The notes under the pieces are model-generated. The model ran no database searches. It saw only the letters and a list, made by a program, of their open reading frames with translations, and had not been told where the DNA came from. 64,000 nt of DNA, from positions 26,496 through 90,495 of the forward strand of contig URKR01000007.1 of assembly GCA_900548355.1 (NCBI GenBank), in the 5' to 3' direction. Both the position numbers and the translations under genes were made by a program. This document shows, piece by piece, positions 1-9,007 of this stretch (position 1 is the stretch's first letter; every line of letters begins with the position of its first letter). Source of the DNA: an uncultured Oscillospiraceae bacterium. GTDB taxonomy: Bacteria > Bacillota > Clostridia > Oscillospirales > Ruminococcaceae.

Positions 1-609
1 CTCGCCCCGCTCAGGCAGATCCCTGCCGGGCGCAAATTGCTGGTCTATGCGGAACCCTATCTGGAAGGGTATCGGCATGAGGCGCTTGTGAACCTGGCCA
101 AGGAAGGCCCCGGCCCGGCTTCGCCCGGCAAGGCGCCCAGCCTGTGGGACTATATCGCGCTGGACTGTGATATTGAGGCGCTCTCCAATGCAGGCCGGCT
201 GATCCGCCTGGGTGCCGACCCGGCAACAATTTCCGAAGCGGTGCGGCGCGACTGCACGGCCCTCAAGCCGGCCGAATGGGAGCAGCTGCTCGCTTCCCAC
301 GATTTTCCCTCATTCCAGGCGGCGCTGCGCCGTACCCGGTATGGCCAGGCACTGCAAGGGTACCGATACACCTTCCTGAAGGAAGGGCTGCGGCATTACC
401 AATATGACTGGTGCCGCAAGTGGCTGCGGTTTTCCACCGACCCTGCGCTGGTCATGCTGTGTTATATCCGGCTGGCCCGCTGCGAGGTGGACAATCTGGA
501 CCATATCATTGAGGGCGTACATTATGGTATGCCCGCTGATGAGCTGCTTTCCATGCTTGTCGGTGCGGAAGAAAATGAAACCCAAACAAACCAAGGGAGG
601 GTGCATTGA
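1..609 (+). CDS. atpC: V/A-type ATP synthase subunit C (5' end outside window)
   Basis: The frame is open from the left edge, so only the C-terminal 202 residues are visible. They match the V0D/AC39 family, the central-stalk socket that joins the rotor shaft to the membrane K-ring. The family hallmark near the C-terminus is present: a Cys-Glu-Val-Asp-Asn-Leu stretch followed by IIEGVHYGMPADEL. It lies just ahead of subunit I, with a strong ribosome site (AGGGAGG, about 595-601) inside its last codons. It is the first visible gene of an ATPase operon running C-I-K-F-E-A-B-D. The promoter and any subunit G/H gene must lie to the left. Confidence 0.9.
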   Translation, partial: LAPLRQIPAGRKLLVYAEPYLEGYRHEALVNLAKEGPGPASPGKAPSLWDYIALDCDIEALSNAGRLIRLGADPATISEAVRRDCTALKPAEWEQLLASHDFPSFQAALRRTRYGQALQGYRYTFLKEGLRHYQYDWCRKWLRFSTDPALVMLCYIRLARCEVDNLDHIIEGVHYGMPADELLSMLVGAEENETQTNQGRVH

Positions 610-610
610 T

Positions 611-2548
611 TTGGTTGAAAAGATGAAACTGATCCATGTGCAGGGCACCTTGCCCCACCTGGATGAATTCCTGGGCCGCTGCTGCCTGGACGGCCGGGTC
701 AACCTGGAACCGGCCAGCCAGTATATGTCGGCTTCGCTCGGGTACGGCCCCCTGAACGAGGAGGACCCCTACACCCCGCTGGTTGCCCGGATCGAGACGC
801 TGGCCCAGCAGCTGGAAGCCCAGCTGCCGGCAACCCCGGCCCGCCCGCTGGGGGCTTCCGGCGATGATGCGGCGCTGCTTGACCAGCTGGGCCACAAACT
901 GGCCGACCTGCGCGGCCAGCGTGACAGCCTGGTGGATCAACAGCGCCTGTGCGAGGAGGGGATCGCCCAGTACAGCCACTTCTTGAGCCTGAAGGCCAAT
1001 GTGGATGAAATCACCAGCTGCACCCATGTCAAAGTGCGGTTCGGTTTTCTGCCCAAAGCCGGCTACAACAAGCTCATGAGCTCCTACGCCGACGACCCCT
1101 ACATTCTGTTTGTGCCCTGCAGCCAGACGCCCGAAGGGTACTGGGGCGTTTACCTGACGCCGCGCAGCCGCTCACAGGAGACAGACGGCATCTTCTCAAT
1201 GCTTTATTTCGAACCGCTGCGGGTGCCCGGCGCAGCCGGCAGCCCGGCCGAGATTGTCGAGCATTTCCGCGAGAATCTTGAACTGGTGCAGAAAAGCATT
1301 GATGAACTTGACGCCGAGATCCGGAACATCTGGACGGAAAATGAGGAAAAGATCGAACAGATCTATGCTGCGGCGCGGTATGGGGCTGCGGTGTTCAGCC
1401 TGCGCCACTTTGCCGCGGTGAAGGGCCAGCACTTCTTCTGTGTAGGCTGGGTGCCCGCATCCCAGATTGACGCCATCACCCAGGAGGCCCGCGCGATTGA
1501 AGGAATCCGCCTTACAGTGGATGAACCCGACCCGCACGGCCGCCAGACACCGCCCACCAAGCTGCGTAATCCCTGGTTTGTGCGCCCTTTTGAGTTTTTT
1601 GTCGAGATGTACGGCCTGCCCAATTATGATGAGACCGACGCCACCCCGTTCGTGGCGTTGACCTTCACCGTCCTCTTCGGCATTATGTTCGGTGACGTGG
1701 GGCAGGGCGTCGTGCTGACGCTGTTCAGCCTCTTCATGTGGAAGGTCAAGAAAAACGCACTGTTCCACCTGATGATCCCCTGCGGCATCGCCAGCACCAT
1801 CGCCGGGTTTGTCTACGGTTCCTTCTTCGGGTATGAAGAGTTCCTTGACCCGCTCTACCACGCGGTCGGCCTGCCGGGCAAACCGGTTTCGGTCATGGAA
1901 TCCATCAACGGTATCCTGATCTTTGCCGTATATATCGGCGTGGTACTTGTGCTGGCCGCCATGGGCATGAACATCTACACCCAGGCCCGCCGTGGCAAAT
2001 GGGGCAGCGTGCTCTTTGGCACCAACAGTGTGACCGGCGTGCTGACCTATCTGGCCGGCGTGGACCTGGTCAGCGCCTTTATGGGGGCGACGGTCTTCGC
2101 GCCGGTGCCGCTGGCCGCCGTTGTGCTTGGCCTTGGGCTTGCAAGCCTGCTTTTTGCCGAAGTGCTCGCCCCGCTGTTTAACGGTGAACCGGACTGGAAG
2201 CCTGCCGACGGCTGGGGCGGCTACCTGATGCAGAATGTCTTTGAACTGCTGGAAAGCGTGCTGAGCTATCTGTCCAACACAATCTCGTTTTTGCGCGTCG
2301 GCGCCTTTGTCATTGTGCACGCCAGCATGATGATGGTTGTTTTCACGCTGGCCGGCGAACCTTCGAACCTTGTGGTGGTGGTCCTGGGCAACGGGGTAGT
2401 CATTGCGCTGGAAGCGCTGCTGTCCGCCATTCAGGGCATCCGCCTGGAGTTCTATGAAATGTTCAGCCGCTTTTATGTCGGCGGCGGCCGCAAGTTTGAG
2501 GCCCTGAATCTGGCCGAAGCTTCCGTCCAGCCGGGAAAGAGCGTTTGA
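611..2548 (+). CDS. atpI: V/A-type ATP synthase subunit I
   Basis: Membrane stator (subunit a equivalent), 645 residues, normal for the family. The N-terminal ~340 residues form the cytosolic peripheral-stalk half with helical heptad-rich stretches. The membrane half begins near residue 345 (FVALTFTVLFGIMFGDVGQG). The conserved Arg of the half-channel is visible in SFLRVGAF (Arg-562). I chose the TTG at 611 because AGGGAGG sits about 10 bases upstream; the first ATG, at 623, is too far from it. It follows subunit C by one base and is followed by an intergenic repeat element before subunit K. Confidence 0.93.
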   Translation: MVEKMKLIHVQGTLPHLDEFLGRCCLDGRVNLEPASQYMSASLGYGPLNEEDPYTPLVARIETLAQQLEAQLPATPARPLGASGDDAALLDQLGHKLADLRGQRDSLVDQQRLCEEGIAQYSHFLSLKANVDEITSCTHVKVRFGFLPKAGYNKLMSSYADDPYILFVPCSQTPEGYWGVYLTPRSRSQETDGIFSMLYFEPLRVPGAAGSPAEIVEHFRENLELVQKSIDELDAEIRNIWTENEEKIEQIYAAARYGAAVFSLRHFAAVKGQHFFCVGWVPASQIDAITQEARAIEGIRLTVDEPDPHGRQTPPTKLRNPWFVRPFEFFVEMYGLPNYDETDATPFVALTFTVLFGIMFGDVGQGVVLTLFSLFMWKVKKNALFHLMIPCGIASTIAGFVYGSFFGYEEFLDPLYHAVGLPGKPVSVMESINGILIFAVYIGVVLVLAAMGMNIYTQARRGKWGSVLFGTNSVTGVLTYLAGVDLVSAFMGATVFAPVPLAAVVLGLGLASLLFAEVLAPLFNGEPDWKPADGWGGYLMQNVFELLESVLSYLSNTISFLRVGAFVIVHASMMMVVFTLAGEPSNLVVVVLGNGVVIALEALLSAIQGIRLEFYEMFSRFYVGGGRKFEALNLAEASVQPGKSV

Positions 2549-2552
2549 TATA

Positions 2553-2699
2553 AGAGTAAAGAGTTTAGCGTTTAGAGTTAAGATAAGGTGCGCCCGACGG
2601 CGCGTTTTAATAAGAATGAAGGAAAGTTCCGACGCTTTTTTGAGCGCGCCGCCGGCACGCGATCCACCGCAACGAAACGCTAGACACTGAACTCTTTTA
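2553..2699. repeat. Intergenic nested inverted-repeat element, copy A
   Basis: This fills most of the gap between atpI and atpK. The outer arms are AT-rich and imperfectly inverted: AAAGAGTTTAGCGTTTAG on the left, and AAACGCTAG followed by TGAACTCTTT on the right. Inside are GC-rich arms (GCGCCCGACGGCGCG on the left, GCGCGCCGCCGGCACGCG on the right) around a core containing GAAAGTTCC. The same plan recurs at about 15257, 29099, 30278, 31064, 43373 and 48740. It starts five bases after the atpI stop codon and will be transcribed within the operon. Confidence 0.6.
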
Positions 2700-2748
2700 T
2701 AAACCACGACCGATATTTTAACTGTCAATCCTTTCAGGAGGGGTATGT

Positions 2749-3123
2749 ATGAAAACCAATCTGCGCAAACTGATCGCTACTGTCCTTGTTGTCTTTGCGG
2801 TTGCCTGCTTCGGCACCATGACGGCTTTCGCTACCGATGACACCGCCGCCACGACCGCTGCCACCACACAGACTACCGAGACGGAATCCACCAATGACCA
2901 CAACACCAGCCTCAGTGTCGGCCTGATCGCGGCCGCCCTCGCCACTGGCCTGGCCGGCATCGGCGGCGGCATCGCGGTGGCCGCCGGCGCGCCGGCTGCC
3001 ATCGCCGCCAACAGCGAAAACCCCAAGACCTTCGGCAAGAGCCTGATCTTCGTCGCGCTCGGTGAATCCATCGCGCTGTACGGCCTCGTCATCTCGATCA
3101 TGATCCTCAGCCGTTTGACCTGA
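2749..3123 (+). CDS. atpK: V/A-type ATP synthase subunit K (rotor ring, c-like)
   Basis: Proteolipid of the membrane rotor, 124 residues. Residues 1-29 look like a signal peptide ending in TAFA. A Thr-rich linker (about 30-54) follows, then a two-helix hairpin. The first helix contains GIGGGIAVA and the second contains ALGESIALYGL, with the ion-binding carboxylate at Glu-106. A cleaved signal sequence on a two-helix K subunit is known from the Thermus enzyme. No Gln is seen in helix 1 where Na+-binding rings carry one, which favours proton coupling (inference). The ribosome site AGGAGG lies just upstream. Confidence 0.93.
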   Translation: MKTNLRKLIATVLVVFAVACFGTMTAFATDDTAATTAATTQTTETESTNDHNTSLSVGLIAAALATGLAGIGGGIAVAAGAPAAIAANSENPKTFGKSLIFVALGESIALYGLVISIMILSRLT

Positions 3124-3139
3124 TCCGGGGGCGCTGACC

Positions 3140-3448
3140 ATGCGGTTCTATCTCATCAGCGATAACTCCGACGCAATGAACGGCCTGCGTCTGGCCGGCA
3201 TCGAGGGAACCGTCGCCCGCAGCGAGGCCGACCTGCGCGCCGCCCTGGCCGACGCGGCCGCCCAGCCGGACATCGGCATGATCCTTGTCACCGAAAAGAT
3301 CGCCGACGCCTATACCGCGCTGCTTGACCCGGTGCGGGCCGACCAGAGCGGCCCGCTGCTGGTCACGGTGCCCTCCACCGGCGGTTCGGCCGCCGGCAAG
3401 GGGCGCATCACCCGCTACATCCGCGAGGCTGTCGGCATCAAGATATGA
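3140..3448 (+). CDS. atpF: V/A-type ATP synthase subunit F
   Basis: Small central-stalk subunit, 102 residues, the usual size for the NtpG/AtpF family. It shows the expected Rossmann-like pattern: the MRFYLISDN start, a Gly-rich turn near MNGLRLAGIEG, and MILVTEKIADAY in the middle. It begins 16 bases after atpK, with GGGGGC upstream as a modest ribosome site. In the complex it binds subunit D and helps control ATP hydrolysis. Function is assigned from family features and from its place between K and E. Confidence 0.88.
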   Translation: MRFYLISDNSDAMNGLRLAGIEGTVARSEADLRAALADAAAQPDIGMILVTEKIADAYTALLDPVRADQSGPLLVTVPSTGGSAAGKGRITRYIREAVGIKI

Positions 3449-3503
3449 CAAGCAAAACCATTCACGTTATCTGCGTTTATAGATAAGAAAGGCAGGGAAG
3501 AGC

Positions 3504-4088
3504 ATGATTGAACTCAAAACCCGCGCCGAGCAGTTCCTGAGATCCATCCAGGCGGAAGGCGAGCGCGAGTGCGCCGCCATCCGTGAAAAAACCGACACCG
3601 AGGTGCGCGAGACCCTTTCCGCCGCCAAGGCGGAGGAACAGGCCCGCGCCGACCGCACCGTCGCCTTTGAGGCTTCGCGCGCCAAAACCCAGGCCAACCG
3701 CGCGCTTTCGGCCGCCCGGGCCGAAGCCCGCGCCTCCCTGGCGGGCCGCCGCCAGGCCCTGGCCGACGAGGCCTTTGCCGCCGCAGCCGAAAAACTGCGC
3801 GCCTTCACCGAGGGCGAGGACTATACCGCCTGGCTGCAGGCCGAGGCCAAGGCCCTGGCCGGGCGGCTGGGGCAAGGCACGGTGCTGTACGCCCGGCCGC
3901 ATGATCTTGCCCGCTTGGGGGATCTGCCCGCCGGCTGTACGGCCGAAGCGGACCCTTCCATCGAGCTTGGCGGCCTGCGGGCTGAAAACAAGGCGGCCCA
4001 TATGGCGGCCGACGACACCCTGACCTCCCGGCTGGCGGCCCAGCGCCCCTGGTTCCTGGAAAACGCCGGCCTGTCTATTGAACTGTAA
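3504..4088 (+). CDS. atpE: V/A-type ATP synthase subunit E
   Basis: Peripheral-stalk subunit, 194 residues. The first ~110 residues are a charged, Ala/Glu/Arg-rich continuous helix, typical of the coiled coil that pairs with subunit G/H. The C-terminal part is the globular head that binds subunit B (for example DPSIELGGLRAENK). The stretch is so GC-rich that other frames stay open across it, but only this frame gives a family match. A ribosome site (AAGGCAGGG) precedes the ATG, and subunit A follows 14 bases later. Confidence 0.9.
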   Translation: MIELKTRAEQFLRSIQAEGERECAAIREKTDTEVRETLSAAKAEEQARADRTVAFEASRAKTQANRALSAARAEARASLAGRRQALADEAFAAAAEKLRAFTEGEDYTAWLQAEAKALAGRLGQGTVLYARPHDLARLGDLPAGCTAEADPSIELGGLRAENKAAHMAADDTLTSRLAAQRPWFLENAGLSIEL

Positions 4089-4102
4089 GGGAGGTTACAG
4101 AC

Positions 4103-5881
4103 GTGCAAACCTATCAACTGTACAGCATCAACGGTCCCGTCGTTACGGTGCGCGGCCGCACGGCCCTTTCCATGCGGGAAATGGTCTATGTGGGCCGCGA
4201 ACGCCTTGTCGGCGAAGTGATCCGCCTGGACGACACCTGCGCGACAATCCAGGTTTATGAGGAAACCAGCGGCCTGAAGGCCGGCGAACCGGTGGAACCG
4301 ACCGGCGGCCCGCTTTCGGTCACGCTGGGCCCCGGCATCCTGCGCAATATTTATGACGGCATCCAGCGCCCGCTGCCTGCCATTGAAGAGGAAATGGGCA
4401 GCTTTATCCAGCGCGGCGCGCGCCAGCCCGCCCTGGACGAGGAAAAGAAATGGGACGTCACCCTGACCGTTAAGCCGGGCGATACCCTTGAACCCGGCAG
4501 CATCTACGCCACCTGCCCTGAAACCCCGGCCATCACCCACCGCTGCATGCTCAGCCCGCTTTACGGGCCCTGCACCGTGACCTGGGTCGCCGAAAACGGG
4601 GCTTATACCGTCAATGATACGGTCGCCAAAGTCACCGGCAAAGACGGCCGCGAGCATGAACTGACCCTGTGCCAGCGCTGGCCCATCCGCACCCCGCGCC
4701 CGGCGGCCGCGCGGCTCACCAGCCCCCGCCCGCTGATTACCGGCCAGCGGGTCATTGACACAATGTTCCCACTTGCCAAGGGCGGCGCGGCGGCCATCCC
4801 CGGCGGCTTCGGCACCGGCAAAACGATGACCCAGCACCAGCTGGCCAAGTGGTGCGACGCCGATATCATCGTCTATGTCGGCTGCGGCGAACGCGGCAAC
4901 GAGATGACCCAGGCGCTGCAGGAGTTCAGCGAGCTGACCGACCCGCGCACAGGCAAGAGCCTGATGGACCGCACCGTGCTGATTGCGAACACCTCGAATA
5001 TGCCGGTCGCCGCGCGCGAAGCCTCGATCTATACCGGCGTCACGCTGGCCGAATACTACCGCGATATGGGCTACCACACCGCGATGATGGCCGACTCGAC
5101 CTCCCGCTGGGCCGAAGCGCTGCGCGAAATCTCCGGCCGGCTCGAAGAAATGCCGGCCGACGAGGGTTACCCGGCCTATCTGCCGAGCCGCCTGGCCGAG
5201 TTCTACGAGCGCGCCGGCTATGTCCGCACCCTGAACGGGGCCGAGGGCTCGGTCTCGGTCATCGGCGCGGTCAGCCCGCAGGGCAACGACTTCTCGGAGC
5301 CTGTCACCCAGAACACCAAGCGGTTCACCCGCTGCTTCTGGGCGCTGGATAAGAGCCTGGCCTACGCCCGGCACTACCCGGCCATCAACTGGAATGATTC
5401 CTACAGCGAATACCTCGGCGATCTGTCCGAATGGTATTACGACAACGTCGGCGCGGATTTCATGACCTGCCGCAGCCGGATTGCCGACCTGCTTTTGCAG
5501 GAAAACAGCCTGATGCAGATCGTCAAGCTGATCGGCTCCGATGTGCTGCCCGACGATCAGAAGCTCACCATCGAGATCGCCCGGGTCATCCGGGTTGGTT
5601 TCCTGCAGCAGAACGCATTCCATGCGGTGGATACCTATGTCCCGCTGGAAAAGCAGCTCAAGATGATGGAGGTCATCCTCTACCTCTACGATAAGTGCAA
5701 CGCGCTTGTCGCCAAACAGGTGCCGGTCAGCACGCTGCTGGCCACCGGCCTGTTTGACGAGCTGGTCAAGATCAAATACACAATCCCGAACGACGACATG
5801 AGCGGCTTTGATAAGCTTCGCAGCGAGATCGACCGCAAGCTGGCGTCGGTCAGCGCAGGGGAAGGGGGAGAGGCAAAATGA
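4103..5881 (+). CDS. atpA: V/A-type ATP synthase catalytic subunit A
   Basis: Catalytic nucleotide-binding subunit, 592 residues, full length. The P-loop GGFGTGKT is at residues 234-241. The catalytic region GCGERGNEM and the Walker B-like [19 protein letters not shown] follow. The long non-homologous insertion typical of A over B subunits lies between the N-terminal barrel and the P-loop. I use the GTG at 4103, 9 bases after GGGAGG. Its stop overlaps the start of subunit B (ATGA), so the two are translationally coupled, in keeping with an equimolar A3B3 head. Confidence 0.97.
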   Translation: MQTYQLYSINGPVVTVRGRTALSMREMVYVGRERLVGEVIRLDDTCATIQVYEETSGLKAGEPVEPTGGPLSVTLGPGILRNIYDGIQRPLPAIEEEMGSFIQRGARQPALDEEKKWDVTLTVKPGDTLEPGSIYATCPETPAITHRCMLSPLYGPCTVTWVAENGAYTVNDTVAKVTGKDGREHELTLCQRWPIRTPRPAAARLTSPRPLITGQRVIDTMFPLAKGGAAAIPGGFGTGKTMTQHQLAKWCDADIIVYVGCGERGNEMTQALQEFSELTDPRTGKSLMDRTVLIANTSNMPVAAREASIYTGVTLAEYYRDMGYHTAMMADSTSRWAEALREISGRLEEMPADEGYPAYLPSRLAEFYERAGYVRTLNGAEGSVSVIGAVSPQGNDFSEPVTQNTKRFTRCFWALDKSLAYARHYPAINWNDSYSEYLGDLSEWYYDNVGADFMTCRSRIADLLLQENSLMQIVKLIGSDVLPDDQKLTIEIARVIRVGFLQQNAFHAVDTYVPLEKQLKMMEVILYLYDKCNALVAKQVPVSTLLATGLFDELVKIKYTIPNDDMSGFDKLRSEIDRKLASVSAGEGGEAK

Positions 5882-7272
5882 TTCTGGAACATATTGGTCT
5901 GTCCCAAATCAACGGCTCGCTCGTCGTGCTCGAGGGCGTGCCCGGCGTGCAGTACGACGAGATGGTCGAGCTGCATCTTGATAACGGCACCACCCGCCTT
6001 GGCCGTACCGTCATGGTCGAGGAAGACCGCTGCGTGATCCAGGTGTTTGAGGGCGGCGACGGCCTGAGCCTTGAAAACACCCGCACCGTGCTGACCGGCC
6101 GCCCGATGACCGTCGATCTCAGCCCCGAACTGCTCGGCCGGGTGCTGGACGGTCTGGGCCGGCCGATCGACGGGCTCGGCCCGATCTACCCGGTCGCCCG
6201 CCGCGATGTCAACGGCGCGCCGATCAACCCGGTCAGCCGCATCTATCCGCGCAACTATATCCGCACCGGCATCTCGGCCATTGACTGCCTGACCACCCTG
6301 ATCCGCGGCCAGAAGCTGCCGATCTTCTCGGGCTCCGGCATGAAGCACAACGAGCTGGCCGTCCAGATCGTCAAGCAGGCTTCGGTCGCCGACGGTTCCG
6401 ACTTTGCGATCGTCTTTGCCGCGATGGGCGTCAAGAACGACGTCGCCGAATACTTCCGCGATTCGTTTGTCAGCGCCGACGCGATGGACCGCGTCGTCAT
6501 GCTGCTGAACCTTGCGAACGACCCGATCGTCGAGCGCATCATCACCCCGCGTGCAGCCCTGACCGTGGCCGAATACCTGGCTTTTGACCTTGGCAAAAAC
6601 GTGCTGGTCATCCTGACCGATATGACAAGCTACTGTGAAGCCGTGCGGGAGTTCTCCTCCTCCAAGGGCGAGATCCCCGGCCGCAAGGGCTTCCCGGGCT
6701 ACCTCTATTCCGACCTCGCAAGCCTGTACGAGCGGGCCGGCATCCTCAAGGGCAGCACGGGTTCGGTTACCCAGATCCCGATCCTGACGATGCCCGGCGA
6801 CGACATCACCCACCCGATCCCCGACCTGACCGGCTACATCACCGAAGGCCAGATCGTGCTTGACCGCGGTATGGATGCCACCGGCCTCTACCCGCCGATC
6901 TCGGTGCTGCCGAGTTTGTCCCGTCTGATGAAGGACGGCATCGGCGAGGGCTACACCCGTGCCGACCATGTCACGCTGTCCAACCAGCTCTTCGCCTCCT
7001 ACGCCAAGGTGCAGGACGCAAAGGCGCTGGCCAGCGTCATCGGCGAGGAGGAACTCTCGGCGCAGGATAAGCAGATCATGGCCTTCGGCCGCGCGTTTGA
7101 GCAGAAGTTCATCGCCCAGGGCGATACCAACCGCACGATTGAGCAGACGCTTGATCTCGGCTGGGAACTGCTCGCAACGCTCCCGCGGGAAGCGCTTGAC
7201 CGTTGTGACGATGCAACCCTTGATAAATACTACGAGCCCGCAAAGGCCCGGCTGCAGGCCGCGGCCCACTAG
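5878..7272 (+). CDS. atpB: V/A-type ATP synthase regulatory subunit B
   Basis: Non-catalytic head subunit, 464 residues. It resembles subunit A but has a degenerate P-loop ([15 protein letters not shown]), as expected for B. Other hallmarks are [17 protein letters not shown] and the C-terminal Arg-rich interface region. It overlaps atpA by four bases and is followed, after a 66-base gap with an AAGGAGG ribosome site, by subunit D. Confidence 0.96.
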   Translation: MILEHIGLSQINGSLVVLEGVPGVQYDEMVELHLDNGTTRLGRTVMVEEDRCVIQVFEGGDGLSLENTRTVLTGRPMTVDLSPELLGRVLDGLGRPIDGLGPIYPVARRDVNGAPINPVSRIYPRNYIRTGISAIDCLTTLIRGQKLPIFSGSGMKHNELAVQIVKQASVADGSDFAIVFAAMGVKNDVAEYFRDSFVSADAMDRVVMLLNLANDPIVERIITPRAALTVAEYLAFDLGKNVLVILTDMTSYCEAVREFSSSKGEIPGRKGFPGYLYSDLASLYERAGILKGSTGSVTQIPILTMPGDDITHPIPDLTGYITEGQIVLDRGMDATGLYPPISVLPSLSRLMKDGIGEGYTRADHVTLSNQLFASYAKVQDAKALASVIGEEELSAQDKQIMAFGRAFEQKFIAQGDTNRTIEQTLDLGWELLATLPREALDRCDDATLDKYYEPAKARLQAAAH

Positions 7273-7338
7273 GGCGTATCTGAAAAATCCCTTAGCACTG
7301 TTCAATTCTACTAAAAAGCAGGAAGGAGGTTCCCGCGT

Positions 7339-7953
7339 ATGGCCCAGCAAGTATTCCCCACAAAATCCAACCTGATGGCCACCCGGCGCAGCCTGGCGCT
7401 GGCCAACCAGGGCTACGAGCTGATGGACCGCAAGCGCAACATTCTGGTGCGCGAGATGATGCGCCTGATTGACCGGGCGGCCGCCATCCAGGATAAGATC
7501 AGCGCCGCCTACGCCGAAGCCTACGCCGCCTTGCAGCGCGCGAACATTACGCTTGGCTCGGTCGGCGAGTTCACGGCCAGCGTGCCGGTGGAACACGGCC
7601 TGCAGATCGACCGCCGCAGCGTGATGGGGGTGGAACTGCCCACCGTCAGCCTGCACCCAAGCGCGCCGCTTGGCATCTACTACGGGCTCGAATCCACCAA
7701 CGGCATTCTGGACACGGCCTACCTCAAATTCAATGAAGTCAAGGCCCTGACCGTCGAGCTCGCCGAGGTTGAGACGAGCGTTGTCCGGCTGGCCGAGGCA
7801 ATCCGCAAGACCCAGAAGCGGGCCAACGCCCTAGGCAATGTGCAGATCCCGCAGATGAAGGCGACGATCAAACGTATTGATGAAGCCCTGAGCGAAAAAG
7901 AACGCGAAGAGTTCAGCCGGCTTAAGGTGATTAAGAGCCAGAAGGGACAATAG
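7339..7953 (+). CDS. atpD: V/A-type ATP synthase subunit D
   Basis: Central rotor shaft, 204 residues. The family signature is at the N-terminus (PTKSNLMATRRSLALANQGY, with LMDRKRNILVREMM after it). Long N- and C-terminal helices would form the antiparallel coiled coil that turns inside the A3B3 head. AAGGAGG precedes the ATG. It is the last gene of the operon: a strong terminator hairpin follows, and the next gene is on the other strand. Confidence 0.94.
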   Translation: MAQQVFPTKSNLMATRRSLALANQGYELMDRKRNILVREMMRLIDRAAAIQDKISAAYAEAYAALQRANITLGSVGEFTASVPVEHGLQIDRRSVMGVELPTVSLHPSAPLGIYYGLESTNGILDTAYLKFNEVKALTVELAEVETSVVRLAEAIRKTQKRANALGNVQIPQMKATIKRIDEALSEKEREEFSRLKVIKSQKGQ

Positions 7954-7957
7954 CAGA

Positions 7958-8034
7958 AATTCAGAACGAAGAATGAAAATTATGGCGCAACGCGCGCCTG
8001 ACGGCGCGCGTTGCACGATAGATTTCCATTATTC
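7958..8034. repeat. Long hairpin with AT-rich outer arms, downstream of atpD
   Basis: A perfect 12-bp stem (7987-7998 with 8003-8014, loop TGAC) is flanked by AT-rich partly inverted arms (GAATGAAAATTATGG on the left, TTTCCATTATTCGG on the right). The plan, an AT-rich outer arm with a GC-rich inner hairpin starting just after a stop codon, is the same as in the repeat family elsewhere in the window. The sequence itself is different. It could act as part of the operon's 3' end. Confidence 0.45.
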
Positions 8035-8047
8035 GGAAACAAACAGT

Positions 8048-8084
8048 CGCCCCCGCAGCCATCCGGCTGCGGGGGCGTTACGTT
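8048..8084. terminator. Terminator between convergent atpD and amidase genes
   Basis: A perfect 13-bp GC-rich stem (8048-8060 with 8065-8077, loop ATCC) is followed by TTACGTTT on the plus strand. It sits between converging genes and probably ends the atp operon. Confidence 0.65.
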
Positions 8085-8100
8085 TATCCAGGGCTTCTCG

Positions 8101-8985
8101 TTACCCGCGGTATTCCTCCCGCACAAACGGCGGGCGGATGGCGGTATCGGTCAGGGCGGTATAGAGTTTGGGGCGGCGGAAGGCATTGCCGTGCGCTTCG
8201 GTCTCGCGGTAACGGCGCAGCTGCGCCAGGTCGAGTTTTGCTATATAAATCCCCGGCTCCGACCCGGCCTGCAACACGCACATATCCCGTGAACCGGGCT
8301 GGTCGGGCAGGTAGGCGACCCCGTCGTACAGCGTCGAACCGCCGTTGCAGTCGGGCACGCCGGCGGGATAGTTGCAGGTTGCGATGGCCAGCATATTCTC
8401 ATACGCCCGGCCGCGCAGCTGGCCCAGGCGGTTGCGCTCCATCGGGCAGGCGTTCGGGGTCAGGATCAGCTCGGCGCCCTGCAGCATCAGGATGCGGGCG
8501 CTTTCGGGAAATTCGCGGTCAAAGCAGATCATCGCCCCCACCTGCACAGGGCCGGCTGCGGTGTCCAGCTCGGTCACAAAAAAGCCGTCGCCGGGCGTCA
8601 GGTTGCGTTCGACGTCAAAATCGCAGGTGTGGACCTTCGCGTAGGTCAGCTTGCGCTCGCCGCGCCGGTCAAACAGCACCAGGGTGTTGCGCGGGCCGCC
8701 GGGCCAGGCTTCCAGCAGCGTGACGCCGATGGCCATCTCGAGCTCAGCGGCAAGACGGCCGAAGGCGGCGACAAATTCGCCGTCGGCCGGCAGCGCTTCG
8801 GCCTGCCAATCGGCGACCGGCCGGTTGTAGATGCGGTAGCCGTTGCTCCACATCTCGGGGAAAAGGGCAAGATCCGCCCCGCGCTCCTTGGCGCGGCGGC
8901 AGGCGGCAAGGCCGATGGCCAGGTTTTCAGCGGCCGAATTGCCGGGCACAAGCTGCAGCAGCGCGATGGTCAGGGTGGTTTTCAT
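8101..8985 (-). CDS. Nitrilase-superfamily carbon-nitrogen hydrolase
   Basis: 294 residues. The catalytic triad of the superfamily is visible: Glu-44 (LFPEMWSNG), Lys-117 (YAKVHTCDF) and Cys-154 (MICFDREFPE). Such enzymes hydrolyse amides or carbamoyl groups through a cysteine thioester. The substrate cannot be told from sequence; omega-amidase, N-carbamoylputrescine amidase-like and other branches are possible. The chosen ATG has GGAAGGAGG seven bases upstream; a longer frame upstream lacks a ribosome site. It is the last gene of a three-gene minus-strand operon with a regulator and a mutarotase, 22 bases downstream of the mutarotase. Confidence 0.85.
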   Translation of the reverse strand: MKTTLTIALLQLVPGNSAAENLAIGLAACRRAKERGADLALFPEMWSNGYRIYNRPVADWQAEALPADGEFVAAFGRLAAELEMAIGVTLLEAWPGGPRNTLVLFDRRGERKLTYAKVHTCDFDVERNLTPGDGFFVTELDTAAGPVQVGAMICFDREFPESARILMLQGAELILTPNACPMERNRLGQLRGRAYENMLAIATCNYPAGVPDCNGGSTLYDGVAYLPDQPGSRDMCVLQAGSEPGIYIAKLDLAQLRRYRETEAHGNAFRRPKLYTALTDTAIRPPFVREEYRG

Positions 8986-9007
8986 GGGAACCTCCTTCCC
9001 CACAACC

